56,928 nucleotides of DNA from Nitrospira sp. (GCA_019636945.1 JAHBWO010000008.1:1-56928); one strand, 5' to 3'. Numbered from the stretch's first letter, positions 1 to 9,408 are shown. Numbers and translations: made by a program. The notes: generated by a model not told the origin, from the letters alone.

Positions 1-331
1 GTTTCGGCGATCCAACCCCGTCATACCAGAAATCAAAACGCCCATAGAGGGACGGCTCCTGCCGCTCATACGAATCGATGATCCGGGGCCGCGAATGTTC
101 GGGGATGCAGAGATCGGCAAACCGATCCTCAAGAATGATCCGCTCCACGGCCTCGATACAGAGCCGATGCAGCGAGGTCGTAGCCGAGTCGAGGCAGTCG
201 ACCTGCGCCTGACTGAACTCATAGGCGGCGTCTTCGCGCCAGTAGCCTCCGTCCAGACTATGATAGGTGACGCCGACCCGATCAAGTTGCGACGGCCAAT
301 CGGTACGCGGTTGCATCGCACGACGATGCAT
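1..331 (-). CDS. glutathionylspermidine synthase-like ATP-grasp protein, N-terminal part (3' end beyond left edge)
   Basis: Reading the minus strand from an ATG at 331 gives about 110 residues, open to the window edge. They start MHRRAMQPRTDWPSQLDRVG and end with RFDFWYDGVGSPK. The 'RFDF.YDG....PK' stretch, which in the family continues into a 'LLEYNADTPT' motif, and the spacing from the start are typical of the glutathionylspermidine synthase / YgiC-YjfC family, ATP-grasp amide ligases. The substrate of the non-enterobacterial members is uncertain. The start lies 2 bp after the stop of the small gene 334-639, so the two are probably co-transcribed. The catalytic ATP-grasp residues lie beyond the window, so activity cannot be judged. 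Confidence 0.72.
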   Translation of the reverse strand, partial: MHRRAMQPRTDWPSQLDRVGVTYHSLDGGYWREDAAYEFSQAQVDCLDSATTSLHRLCIEAVERIILEDRFADLCIPEHSRPRIIDSYERQEPSLYGRFDFWYDGVGSPK

Positions 332-333
332 CG

Positions 334-639
334 CTACGTCCCCTCGTCCGGCTTGTAGAATTGGCCGCCGGTCCAGCCGAAACCGCCGCGTTGGCACACA
401 ACCGTCACCTCATCACCTGAACAAATATCGCCTCCCGACATGGCAGGAGAAACCACCCCCCGGGCGTTGATCTGATCGCCCCGCACAGAGGAACCTTCTG
501 CTCCCTGCCCGGCAGCGATCCACACCATTGCTCCCAAGCTATCCGCGGCTGCAGCCAGACTCACCCGCACCTCGGTGGAATGCCGATGACGAGGAGGTGC
601 CGAGCCTAACACTGGCCGATCCGGCCATTTCTTATTCAT
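334..639 (-). CDS. small hypothetical protein upstream of the glutathionylspermidine synthase-like gene
   Basis: A 101-residue frame starting MNKKWPDRPV and ending RGGFGWTGGQFYKPDEGT. It has no signal peptide or membrane helix and is rich in Gly, Ala and Ser. GAAAGGGT lies just upstream of the ATG and could serve as ribosome binding site. The stop is 2 bp from the ATG of the next gene, which supports translation. In enterobacteria, ygiC-type ligases follow a DUF1190 gene whose product has an 'RGGFG' stretch near its end; the RGGFG here might be a faint echo of that, but the rest does not match. Function unknown. Confidence 0.42.
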   Translation of the reverse strand: MNKKWPDRPVLGSAPPRHRHSTEVRVSLAAAADSLGAMVWIAAGQGAEGSSVRGDQINARGVVSPAMSGGDICSGDEVTVVCQRGGFGWTGGQFYKPDEGT

Positions 640-832
640 GAAACCCTTTCACTCGAAACAGAAGACCCGGGAGGGAGCTGGACCACGTTCACAATCACCC
701 GAACAGGCACATATCGACATCTTACATGGATTGAGTGCACCGTGGGTAAGTCACATGCGGGCATTCATGTTGAGGGAGACCACCACAGACCTTCTGGTAA
801 GAGTATAAGGATCTCAACGCCGGTCAGCCATT
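640..832. other. intergenic region, nothing recognised
   Basis: This is the spacer between the end of hsdR and the small gene at 334-639, both on the minus strand. No convincing gene, intrinsic terminator hairpin or repeat was seen. A short plus-strand open frame here reads into the antisense of hsdR and is not believable as a gene. Confidence 0.5.
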
Positions 833-3800
833 CTAAGGCGATACCTCATTTGATGGAATTGCTTCGTAAATGGCCTTGGCCAACACAGCAAACGCTGCGT
901 CACCGAATTCCTTGTCATCCATGTAGCGGGTCACAATCTTGTCATTATCGGCCATGCGCTCCACAATGAGATTCTCAAGCAGTTGGCGAAGGCCGAGCTG
1001 AAATTTGTCGAACGGATTGGCTTGCCTGAGTTTGACAACCTGGTCGTTGTGAGTCGCCTTCTCGCGAATCTGTTCGAAGAACAATCGGTCTTCGTCGGTG
1101 AAGTTGGTACCGAATCGCTCATTCAGCACCTTGATAATTTCCGACAGCGGCGCCTTTTCTTCCTTGGCCTTACCGGTACCCACATCCGTGGGGCCCTTCA
1201 CCCATTCCGGCTCACCCTCTCGCAGTTCGATCTCACCTGAATAGATACGTTGAAGGCGGTAGTACTGCAGCCCAACTTCATCGCCGATCTTCACCCTCTC
1301 GTGATCCCGATCGACCTGTAGATGTGGTAGGAGGAATCGCCCGTAGCTATACAACATCTCTAGAGCCGGATCGCACCAGGGCATGATCTGGCTCATGAAT
1401 GAATAGAGATTCACGTAGCCTTTCAGCTTCTCATAAAACTCCCTCCGCTTCGTTTCATCCTGTAACACCTTAAAGCGATCGACCGCAGGCTGCAGGCGGA
1501 GCTGCATGCCGGCGTGATCCTGGGCAGTCTGGCGTGCAACAGGCTTATAAAACACCTTGGCAAACGCCTCCACTTCGCTCCAGAAGTACATCTGCGCCGC
1601 ATCCAATTCATGTTTCAACGCTTCGAGCTGCTGTGGATCCGACTTCTCTTGAAGGCTCGTGGCATCGTAATAGGGTTTGAATGCACGGTAGATGTCCGTG
1701 GCATCATTCACAAAATCCAGCACAAACGGGCTCTCTTTGCCCGGGATTTTACGGTTGAGCCGAGACAGAGTCTGGACCGCTTGCACGCCATCAAGTCGCT
1801 TATCGACATACATGGCGCAGAGGAGCGGTTGATCAAAGCCGGTCTGATACTTGTTCGCCACGAGCAAGACTTGATAATCGGGTGAGGCAAATCGATCCGG
1901 CAGACGTTTTTCACTGATGGACTCACCGGTCACGCAATCCTTGTTCATTCCCGGCTCTGTGTACTCGAGACTGGAGTCAGGATCTTTCACTGTGCCGCTG
2001 AAGGCGACAAGCGGACGCACATCGGAAATCTTATTCTCCGCAATATACCGCTCGAAGGCCTGCATGTAGCGCACGGCATGGAGACGCGACGAGGTGACGA
2101 CCATGGCTTTGGCTCGTCCGTCGAGATGGCTCTTCACCTTCTGTCGGAAGTGCTCGATCATCACCTCGGTCTTTTGTTCGATATTGTGCGGGTGCAGGCT
2201 CATAAATTTAGCCAAGGCTCGGGCAGCCTTCTTCTTGGGCAGATCGGGATCATCCTCGATCGCCTTTACAAGCTGATAATAGGTGGCGTAGGTCGTGTAG
2301 TTCTTGACCACGTCGAGGATGAAGCCTTCCTCAATCGCCTGCCGCATCGAATAGAGATGAAAGGCCTCCGGCAACCCGTTTGCGCCTTTCCGCCCAAATA
2401 ACTCCAGCGTCTTCCCTTTGGGTGTGGCCGTAAAGGCAAAGAAGCTCAGATTCGGCTGCTGGCCACGTGATTGCATGATCTGATTCAACCGATCTTCCCA
2501 GTCCGGCTGGTCCTCGTCACTTTCTCCTTTAGCCGATGCGCCAAGGATCGCCTTCAACTCTCGGGCGGTCTCGCCTGTCTGGCTGGAATGCGCTTCATCT
2601 ACAATGACGGCATACCGCCGCTTCGCAATCTCCGTTTCCCACTTCGCAGCTTCGGCCCGCTGTTCACCTGTGGCATTCTCTTGTGTTTCCGCACCGGCAG
2701 CATAGAGCAGACCCCTCAACACGAACGGAAACTTCTGGAGAGTGGTAATGACGATTTTTGTGCCGTCAATGAGTGCGATCGCCAACTGTTTCGAGTCCTG
2801 GTCAATCGCCTTCACCACGCCCTGCGCGTGTTCAATTTGGTAGATCGCATCCTGTAACTGCCGATCCAATACCTGTCGGTCGGTGATGACGACCACACAA
2901 TCGAACACCTTCGCGTCATGGGCATCGTGCAAACTGGCAAGCCGGTGGGAAAGCCACGAGATGCTGTTCGTTTTGCCGCTGCCGGCGGAATGTTGGATCA
3001 GATAGCTTCTGCCCGGCCCCTCCCTACGCGCCGTGGCAATAAGCTTGCGGATGGCATCCAGTTGGTGGAAGCGCGGGAACACCATCGTCTCATGGGTCAC
3101 CAGGCGCTGACCGCCCCGCCCGTCGTCCTGCTTGGCCTCCTTCTTTTCAAGAAATAGGAAGGAGCCCAAGATATCCATGAAGCTGGCAAACTGCAGCACA
3201 TCCTCCCAGAAATACCCGGTCCGGTAGCCGGATTCATGCTGCGGATTGCCCTCGCCGCAAAGGATCTGGCCGGGATGGCTACCACGGTTAAACGGCAGAA
3301 ACGACGTCTTCGCACCAGCTAGCCGCGTGGTCATGTACACTTCATCAGGGTCGGCGGCGAAATGCACCAGGGCCCGTTTCTTGAATTCAAATAACGGAGC
3401 ACGCGGGTCACGGTCTTCCTTGTACTGGCGCACTGCATGCCGCCAGTTCTGGCCGGTGCCAGGATTCTTCAGCTCGACGGTTGCCACCGGCAACCCGTTC
3501 ACAGCCAGCACCATGTCCAGCGTGCGATTGTCGCCGGGGTGGCACGGCACCTGCCGCGTCACCGTCAGCCGGTTCTTATTGAATTGTTCCAGTGTTTCGT
3601 AATTCGCACCGTGCGCGGGCTTGAAGGAGGCGAGGCGAAAGGTCTTCCCATAAAACTTAAACCCATGCCGTAAGACATGAAGGGACCCTTTGGTGTCGAG
3701 CTCTTTAACCAGCGTGGTGAGCAACAGTGCTTCCAAGCCTTCCTTGTGCAGCTTGACCATCTCCTCCCAGAGCGTTGACTGCGTGTCCTTGATAAACGCA

Positions 3801-3931
3801 AAGACCTGCGCCGGGAACAGGGCCCGCTCCTTATCCCAGTCCGCGTTGCTGCCGGATTGCCAGCCACCGCGTCTTAGCAGGATTTCTTCAACGTAGGATT
3901 CAAAGGCTTTTTCGTTGGTTTGGCTCATCAT
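833..3931 (-). CDS. hsdR: type I restriction enzyme, R (motor/nuclease) subunit
   Basis: A 1032-residue HsdR, the ATP-driven DNA translocase and nuclease of a type I restriction-modification complex. The N-terminal nuclease domain shows a PD-(D/E)xK-type core: D139 in 'TLDMVLAVNG', then E153 and K155 in 'ATVELKN'. The SF2 motor follows with Walker A 'HSAGSGKT' at 314-321, DEAH at 445-448 and a 'FTATPKG' motif III. A helical C-terminal region (from about 750) would contact the methylase core. Length is normal for the family. It starts MMSQ; the second Met is equally possible. Its ATG overlaps the stop of the DUF4411 gene by 4 bp, making it the last gene of the operon. It looks intact. Confidence 0.95.
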   Translation of the reverse strand: MMSQTNEKAFESYVEEILLRRGGWQSGSNADWDKERALFPAQVFAFIKDTQSTLWEEMVKLHKEGLEALLLTTLVKELDTKGSLHVLRHGFKFYGKTFRLASFKPAHGANYETLEQFNKNRLTVTRQVPCHPGDNRTLDMVLAVNGLPVATVELKNPGTGQNWRHAVRQYKEDRDPRAPLFEFKKRALVHFAADPDEVYMTTRLAGAKTSFLPFNRGSHPGQILCGEGNPQHESGYRTGYFWEDVLQFASFMDILGSFLFLEKKEAKQDDGRGGQRLVTHETMVFPRFHQLDAIRKLIATARREGPGRSYLIQHSAGSGKTNSISWLSHRLASLHDAHDAKVFDCVVVITDRQVLDRQLQDAIYQIEHAQGVVKAIDQDSKQLAIALIDGTKIVITTLQKFPFVLRGLLYAAGAETQENATGEQRAEAAKWETEIAKRRYAVIVDEAHSSQTGETARELKAILGASAKGESDEDQPDWEDRLNQIMQSRGQQPNLSFFAFTATPKGKTLELFGRKGANGLPEAFHLYSMRQAIEEGFILDVVKNYTTYATYYQLVKAIEDDPDLPKKKAARALAKFMSLHPHNIEQKTEVMIEHFRQKVKSHLDGRAKAMVVTSSRLHAVRYMQAFERYIAENKISDVRPLVAFSGTVKDPDSSLEYTEPGMNKDCVTGESISEKRLPDRFASPDYQVLLVANKYQTGFDQPLLCAMYVDKRLDGVQAVQTLSRLNRKIPGKESPFVLDFVNDATDIYRAFKPYYDATSLQEKSDPQQLEALKHELDAAQMYFWSEVEAFAKVFYKPVARQTAQDHAGMQLRLQPAVDRFKVLQDETKRREFYEKLKGYVNLYSFMSQIMPWCDPALEMLYSYGRFLLPHLQVDRDHERVKIGDEVGLQYYRLQRIYSGEIELREGEPEWVKGPTDVGTGKAKEEKAPLSEIIKVLNERFGTNFTDEDRLFFEQIREKATHNDQVVKLRQANPFDKFQLGLRQLLENLIVERMADNDKIVTRYMDDKEFGDAAFAVLAKAIYEAIPSNEVSP

Positions 3932-4419
3932 TGAGGGCCGAGAATAAACCGCGCTCGCTCATGGCGCAGCATTTCATAAGGAGTCATGCACTTGACCCCA
4001 ATACCGATACATGCGTTGGGGATCTTGATCTTTTTCGTCGATGCAGCTGGGACCTCATGCGTGACAACCACATACCGGTGAGCCAGCGCGTGCGCGACCA
4101 GATAGAAATCGGCTTTCTGCAAGAATGTGTGGACCGCCGCTGCCTCATAACTCTGGGTGGTAGCCCAGGCGCTTACTGACGCCAGCGCGGGAAGAATCGC
4201 CGCGTCAGGCTTAAGGAAGAATCCATCGCCTCGGTCGGCCGCCCAGCTAGCCAGCTCATCAGCTCCGGCCTCGATTTCATCGCCCACTTTCTCAATACTG
4301 AACACCTGTTCGTTGAGATTCGCAGTGACCAGCCAGTCCCAAAAGGCGGGACAGAAATCTAATCCGTAGTGAAGGTTTTTTGCTTGAATGAAGACATCCG
4401 AGTCCAGCAGGTATTTCAT
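3928..4419 (-). CDS. DUF4411 family PIN-like protein (putative toxin of a TA pair)
   Basis: A 163-residue protein starting MKYLLDSDVFIQAKN. This is the acidic first strand of a PIN-like nuclease fold, with Asp7 and Asp9 placed for metal binding. A later 'KADFYLVAHALAH' fits the second acidic motif, and 'VVTHEVPA' the conserved core of DUF4411. Members of this family are usually found beside an XRE/ImmA-type protein and are considered toxin candidates; the RNase activity is inferred from fold and not shown here. The gene overlaps the ImmA-like gene by 4 bp upstream and hsdR by 4 bp downstream, so it is translationally coupled inside the restriction operon. Confidence 0.82.
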   Translation of the reverse strand: MKYLLDSDVFIQAKNLHYGLDFCPAFWDWLVTANLNEQVFSIEKVGDEIEAGADELASWAADRGDGFFLKPDAAILPALASVSAWATTQSYEAAAVHTFLQKADFYLVAHALAHRYVVVTHEVPAASTKKIKIPNACIGIGVKCMTPYEMLRHERARFILGPQ

Positions 4420-5570
4420 GTGAGGCCCACTCCAAGACTGCGTCCCAATTCCTTGAAGGTCGACAGTTTGGAAAAGCCAAGTAAGCGGAATGCCTCAGTG
4501 TAGCGGGTTTGCCCCTCCAGGGTGCTCACGACCAGCGCCCCGGCAAATCGTTTACCTACTCGGGCCGCTTGCGTCAGGTAGAAATTGCCCCCACTCCCAC
4601 GCGGAAAGGTTTGTAGCCGCGCCACTTCCGCATGGTAGGCGTCCCAGAACTGCGGTTCTCGCAATCCTCCCGCGTCCAGCATCCGGCGCAGAATGACCAG
4701 CGTGCTGACTTTGAAACGCCGGGCCAGCCGAACCACTTCGTCCGTCACATCAGCGTCGGGATCATATTCCACCCGCATCAACTCCATCGGCACAAGGAGT
4801 TCCGCGGCCAGCTGATTACACCAGCGCTCCACCTGTTCAGCAGGGACCGTAGAGGGTTGCGCGTCAGATACCCCAGATTGTCCCAGCCAAATGTGTGCGA
4901 GTTCGTGGGCTAAGGTAAACATCTGCGCCGCCTTCGTATCCGCGCCGTTGATGAAAATCAGGGGGGCAAGAGGATCGGCCAACGCAAATCCTCGAAATTC
5001 GTCAGGGTCGAGATGCCGGTAGTTGTTGTTATGCACCACCCCGTTACACATCACCAGAATGCCTGTGGTATCCGCTTGCTCAAGGAAATGCCGGAGTGCC
5101 GCTTCCCACGTCGACATCTGCCTGCGTGCCTCCACATCGAAACCGAGTTCTCTTCGGATGCGCGCGGCGGTAGAGACGACATCATCCTCCACTCGTACCG
5201 AACCGACGAAAGCCAAGGGTTGCTCACCCATCGAACGGGCATAATTGCGAAACCACTCCTGCCGCTGTTGGCAGACGTACAGGGTGTCCAGCAGATCGGG
5301 CGAAGGCCGACCGATGCGCGTGTTACCCGGAGTGCGGAAGTCGGGAATAGGTACCGTTTCGACAGGTGGCTCGGGAAGGAACAGATAGCCGATCGGCGCG
5401 TGAGTGGTTTTAGCAAACGCTTCGAGCTGCTTCAGCGTCGGCTGGGCCGTACCATGTTCCCAATCCGCCAGGTGCGGAAACTTTCGTTCCAAATCCACGT
5501 GCGCCAGTCCGGCACGTTCACGCGCCCAGCGGAGCAATTGTGGTTGGACGGCCACACGGGTCATGGGCAA
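4416..5570 (-). CDS. XRE-type HTH plus ImmA/IrrE-type metallopeptidase (putative antitoxin/regulator)
   Basis: A 384-residue two-domain protein. Residues about 8-65 form an HTH of the XRE type ('LLRWARERAGL...LADWEHGTAQPTLKQLEAFAKTT'). The middle contains the zinc peptidase motif HELAH at 222-226 in 'FTLAHELAHIWLG', as in ImmA/IrrE proteases that cleave repressors. The C-terminal part (from about 310) is the usual IrrE-associated segment. Such proteins are the common partner of DUF4411. Here the pair is inserted between hsdS and hsdR with coupled spacing (3 bp after hsdS, 4-bp overlap with DUF4411). It may restrain the PIN-like toxin or control the restriction operon; both roles are inference. 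Confidence 0.85.
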   Translation of the reverse strand: MPMTRVAVQPQLLRWARERAGLAHVDLERKFPHLADWEHGTAQPTLKQLEAFAKTTHAPIGYLFLPEPPVETVPIPDFRTPGNTRIGRPSPDLLDTLYVCQQRQEWFRNYARSMGEQPLAFVGSVRVEDDVVSTAARIRRELGFDVEARRQMSTWEAALRHFLEQADTTGILVMCNGVVHNNNYRHLDPDEFRGFALADPLAPLIFINGADTKAAQMFTLAHELAHIWLGQSGVSDAQPSTVPAEQVERWCNQLAAELLVPMELMRVEYDPDADVTDEVVRLARRFKVSTLVILRRMLDAGGLREPQFWDAYHAEVARLQTFPRGSGGNFYLTQAARVGKRFAGALVVSTLEGQTRYTEAFRLLGFSKLSTFKELGRSLGVGLT

Positions 5571-5573
5571 ATC

Positions 5574-6926
5574 TTACCTGTGCCTCGATCGCACATCAAT
5601 CTTGCCGGTGACTGCGGCGGTGATGAGAGCGGTGCGATATTCCTGCAAGCGCTCCACCGCCTCCTCCACCTTCCCCACCAGCGTGTCCACCTTCGTCGTT
5701 TCTGTGGCTAGATAGGCCACAATGGCGGCTTGTTCGGGGAGGGGCGGGACGAGGATTTGAAGACTCGCAGCCATGGTGATGTTGAAATGCTGCTGGATTG
5801 CGCCGCCAGTCCCAGTTTCAAACTGCGCAGTCGCCATATCCGAGTTCAGGAAATAGTCCAAGAAGGCCGAAGTCGCGCCGTGCGGTTTGCGAATGATGAT
5901 GAGGTCAATGCAGTTTGCCCCATGGAATCTCTTGTCAACGACAGCAGTCGTTCCAGGCTGACCTGACCGTACGGCAACCAAGTCGCCCTCGTAAATCTTC
6001 GATTTCACGTGCTGCTCATTCGCTGTAGGCGTGATAAAAACCAGGTCGTTCGCAACGAGCCGGTGTGGCTTCACGTTCAGTGAGCGAAGGGCTGGAATGC
6101 CTTCGTCAGCGTAATATTTCGATGGCTCGACAACGATACCAACCGTGATGTGCGGCGAGACAAACTTCAGCCGCTTCACCTCCCAATGCTTCGGGATGTC
6201 GCCGAGCCAGTCGAGGCCGGAGGGCTTGAAGGACGTTTTTTCGGGGAGGCCGGCGACGCGGGCAGCGGCGGGCGCCAGGCCGCGGGTGACGGTGCGCGAG
6301 ATGAGCGCGGTGCGCTTCTCCTTCAGCCGCTCAATCAACTCCCGCTTCTTCGCCACTAACCGATCCACCCGCCCCGTCTCCCGGTCTAGAAATGCCGCGA
6401 TGGCCCGTTGCTCGGCAAGAGGCGGAGTCGAGATGCGAACCTGTCGGAGGTCGTCTTGGCTGAGGTTTGGCTGACCTCCGCCCGTAGATAAAGAAATCAA
6501 GATGGGACGTCGCATCCACAGCCAGTAGAAAACAAACCGCGTGTCGAAGAGAATCGGCTCAGTGAAGGCGCAACAGGCTTGGTTCACCGTTGCCTGAATC
6601 CCAAGAATTCCCAAACGCCCTATGGTCGCACCATACATGGCGAAAAGCAGTGTGCCCGCAGGGTAAAGCCTCAGTGCGGAGTGGGAGGCGAGAGCAGATT
6701 GTGTCACACTCTCTTTCGTTTTTGTAATGATGGCTTCACGTAGTTCTGAGGTGGTTACCCAAGGTACATCGCCATCATAGAAATCGTCGGAGTCACTTCT
6801 CGGCGTCGTCCCACTCCCGATTCGCGAGAAACCGTGAGTGAACTTCTTGGTTTCCCAATGCTCCGGCACGTCGCCGAGCCATTCGACGCCGCTGTGTTTG
6901 TAGCGCGGGTAGGCCGGAAGCTTCAC
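5574..6926 (-). CDS. hsdS: type I restriction-modification specificity subunit
   Basis: A 450-residue HsdS with the usual two-fold layout. The first target-recognition domain begins near residue 8 ('YKHSGVEWLGDVPEHWETKKF') and ends in a coiled-coil spacer near 170-215 ('PPLAEQRAIAAFLDRETGRVDRLVAKKRELIERLKEKR'). The second begins near 232 ('KPSGLDWLGDIPKHWEVKRLKF') and ends with a matching spacer ('PPLPEQAAIVAYLATETTKVDTLVGKVEEAVERLQEYR'). The two TRDs set the two halves of the bipartite recognition site. The start overlaps the hsdM stop by 4 bp. Complete and apparently functional. Confidence 0.95.
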   Translation of the reverse strand: MKLPAYPRYKHSGVEWLGDVPEHWETKKFTHGFSRIGSGTTPRSDSDDFYDGDVPWVTTSELREAIITKTKESVTQSALASHSALRLYPAGTLLFAMYGATIGRLGILGIQATVNQACCAFTEPILFDTRFVFYWLWMRRPILISLSTGGGQPNLSQDDLRQVRISTPPLAEQRAIAAFLDRETGRVDRLVAKKRELIERLKEKRTALISRTVTRGLAPAAARVAGLPEKTSFKPSGLDWLGDIPKHWEVKRLKFVSPHITVGIVVEPSKYYADEGIPALRSLNVKPHRLVANDLVFITPTANEQHVKSKIYEGDLVAVRSGQPGTTAVVDKRFHGANCIDLIIIRKPHGATSAFLDYFLNSDMATAQFETGTGGAIQQHFNITMAASLQILVPPLPEQAAIVAYLATETTKVDTLVGKVEEAVERLQEYRTALITAAVTGKIDVRSRHR

Positions 6927-9079
6927 GAAGTGACCTCTTTGAGGAGCTTCACAATATCGTCTTCCAGCGCCTTGATGTCCGCCTCGATGATTTCAAGCGG
7001 CCGCGGTGGCTCGTAGCGGTAGAAGTGGCGGTTGAGCGGGATTTCGTAGCCGACCTTGGTCTTACTGTGGTCAATCCACGCATCGGGCACGTGAGGCAGC
7101 ACCTCGCGCTTGAAATACTCCTCGATGCTTTTCTTGAGCGACACGGTCTCTGTATCGCGCAGGTCCGCGTCGGGCTCGGGCCGGCCATCTTTGTCACGGC
7201 AGATTTCGGCGGTCTCATCACGCTCGCCAAGAGCGGCGAGCACGGCCTTGAGTTCCGGTCCGCTCAGACGCACGCCGTGCGCACGATCCATATCTCGAAG
7301 CGTGGTGAGGAATTCCTTCCGGTCTTTGAAGAGCGCTTCCTTTGTGCTCTTGCCGAAGGCCCGAAGCAGTTCACGGATTTCCTTCTGCCGCTGCTTGCCC
7401 GCTTCAATTTCCTTTTCACGGATGGAGGGGTCTTTTTTGGCGCTGCTGGCGAGGTTCTTAAACCCACTCTCGTTGTCGAGCCGGGCGATGCGCTCGGCGC
7501 TGGCCTGAAAGTTCAACCTCAGCGGACGTTCGACGGTGATTTTGTGGTAGCCAAAGTCTTCGTTATCGAACACCTTGCTGACGACAAATTCGCGCTCCAC
7601 ATCCTGATGTGTGATGGAGTCCTCGACGGTGAACTTGCGCTTCTGACCATCGCGGGCACTCCCGAAGATTTTGGTGATTTCGCCGATGTGGTCGGGGTCC
7701 TTCTCCTTGTCCGACGGGTCGCCGATGCGGCGGCGCTTGTTGCCAAGGCTCTTTTCCATCTGCACCCAGAACTGGCGGGCATCGATGAGCTGAACCTTGC
7801 CTTTGCGGGGCTTTTCCTTCCGGTTCGTCAGCACCCAGAGATAGGTCGAGATGCCGGTGTTATAGAAAAGCTGCTCCGGTAGCGCAACGATCGCCTCCAG
7901 CCAGTCGTTTTCGATAATCCAGCGGCGGATTTCGCTTTCACCACCCCCAGCATCACCAGTGAAAAGCGGCGAGCCGTTGAAGACGATGGCGAGGCGGCTG
8001 CCGCCCTCTTTCGGGGCTCGCATCTTTGCAATCATGTGTTGAAGAAACAGCAACGCCCCGTCGTTCACGCGGGGCGTGCCCGCACCGAAACGACCGCTGA
8101 CGCCGAGGGTGTCACGCTCGTTCTCAATGTATTTCTGTTGCTGCTTCCACTCCACGCCAAAAGGCGGATTGGCGAGCATGTAGTCAAACGTCCATTTCTT
8201 GCCGTCAGACGTGCGGTCGAATCCGTCTTTGGTGAACGTGTCGCCGAGGATGATGTTGTCGGCATCTTCGCCCTTGATGAGCATGTCGGACTTGCAGACA
8301 GCCCAAGCTTCGTCGTTCCAATCCTGACCGAAGAGCTTGGGCTGAGCATCAGCATTCAGATCTCGAATATACCTCTCGGCTACAGACAACATGCCGCCCG
8401 TGCCACAGGCAGGATCATAGATGGTCTTCACCACATGGCTGCGGGCAAGGTCCTTCTCCGGCGAGAGAAGAAGATTGACCATGAGCTTAATGACTTCACG
8501 CGGGGTGAAGTGTTCTCCCGCTTCCTCATTGGATTGTTCCGCACCGATCCGGATGAGTTCTTCGAACACATAACCCATCTGCATGGGGTCCACGCGCTCT
8601 GGGGAGAGATCGATCTTCGGATCAATAAAGGCCTGGATAACGAGGTAGAGCAGATTCTTTTCAGCCATGTAGGCGATCTGTTCGCCAAACTTGAACCGCT
8701 CCATGATGGCGCGCACGTTGGGCGAAAACCCATTGATGTAGCTGTTGAGATTGGGCGCGAGGTGGTTTGGATCATCGAGGAGGCCGTTGAACCCGCTGGC
8801 ATCGTTAGGCTTCGCCATTGTGAACTTGGACAGATTGTAGAATGGCACTTTGGTGATTTGGGAAAGGCGATGGCGGACGATGTTCTCCCCTTTCGTTTTG
8901 ATGGCGGCATGTTCTTTCAACACCTGGGCTTTCGTTGGAACCAGAATGCAATCGAAGCGGCGTAGGACCGTGAGCGGCAGAATGACTTTGCGGTACTCGT
9001 TCCTCTTGTAAGGACCACGGAGCAAATTGCAGATGCTCCAGATGAAGCTGGCAATCTGCGAGTGGGTTTCAGTCGCCAT
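6923..9079 (-). CDS. hsdM: type I restriction-modification methyltransferase subunit
   Basis: A 718-residue N6-adenine methylase subunit. An N-terminal helical domain ('MATETHSQIASFIWSICNLLRG') is followed by the AdoMet fold with 'HFTPREVIKLM' at about 190-200, motif I 'DPACGTGG' at 222-229 and catalytic motif IV NPPF at 304-307. The C-terminal extension (about 480-718) is long and charged, as in the larger HsdM class that pairs with HsdS carrying 'WLGDVPEHW' repeats. It is the first gene of the five-gene operon. The ATG at 9079 is preceded by a purine-rich AGAGAGGAG sequence, a good ribosome binding site. All catalytic motifs are intact. Confidence 0.95.
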   Translation of the reverse strand: MATETHSQIASFIWSICNLLRGPYKRNEYRKVILPLTVLRRFDCILVPTKAQVLKEHAAIKTKGENIVRHRLSQITKVPFYNLSKFTMAKPNDASGFNGLLDDPNHLAPNLNSYINGFSPNVRAIMERFKFGEQIAYMAEKNLLYLVIQAFIDPKIDLSPERVDPMQMGYVFEELIRIGAEQSNEEAGEHFTPREVIKLMVNLLLSPEKDLARSHVVKTIYDPACGTGGMLSVAERYIRDLNADAQPKLFGQDWNDEAWAVCKSDMLIKGEDADNIILGDTFTKDGFDRTSDGKKWTFDYMLANPPFGVEWKQQQKYIENERDTLGVSGRFGAGTPRVNDGALLFLQHMIAKMRAPKEGGSRLAIVFNGSPLFTGDAGGGESEIRRWIIENDWLEAIVALPEQLFYNTGISTYLWVLTNRKEKPRKGKVQLIDARQFWVQMEKSLGNKRRRIGDPSDKEKDPDHIGEITKIFGSARDGQKRKFTVEDSITHQDVEREFVVSKVFDNEDFGYHKITVERPLRLNFQASAERIARLDNESGFKNLASSAKKDPSIREKEIEAGKQRQKEIRELLRAFGKSTKEALFKDRKEFLTTLRDMDRAHGVRLSGPELKAVLAALGERDETAEICRDKDGRPEPDADLRDTETVSLKKSIEEYFKREVLPHVPDAWIDHSKTKVGYEIPLNRHFYRYEPPRPLEIIEADIKALEDDIVKLLKEVTS

Positions 9080-9408
9080 TAATCTCCTCTCTCTTCAGAG
9101 CAAGAAGTCTCAATTGAAACACTTCTACAACAAAGGCCCGCAGAGCACTTTGATTCCCATGGGATAATTATGGCCTCCGATAATTAATCTCGGACATAGC
9201 ATTCCATTGGAGAACACCAAAGGCCAGGATTTCTCTTGAATTTTCTGCCGAAGAATACCTGGTTTGCTTCAAGAATTCATCTCAACTCCAAGAAGACGTA
9301 ACATGTAAAAAGTCACTGCAGAAGCATAGGAAACTGAACGCTGAGCAGAGAACGCCAATCGGAGTAGAATCGTCCCCGCGCAGGGCTGTCCCTCAGGAGA
9401 ACAGGGCG
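9080..9408. promoter_or_regulatory. divergent intergenic region with paired GATAATTA repeats upstream of hsdM
   Basis: This 329-bp AT-richer spacer separates hsdM (minus) from the peptidase gene (plus). It must hold the start of the restriction operon. Two copies of GATAATTA lie at 9163-9170 and 9179-9186, repeat unit 16 bp, some 85-107 bp upstream of the hsdM ATG. Such a spacing could place one protein per face and a half of the helix, for example the operon's own XRE protein, or may be part of the promoter itself. No clear gene was found in the spacer. Confidence 0.3.

Noticed and set aside
2078..2401. Long plus-strand frames antisense to hsdR, hsdM, cobalamin and chemosensory genes
   Set aside because: They are shadows of well-supported genes caused by GC-rich codon usage.
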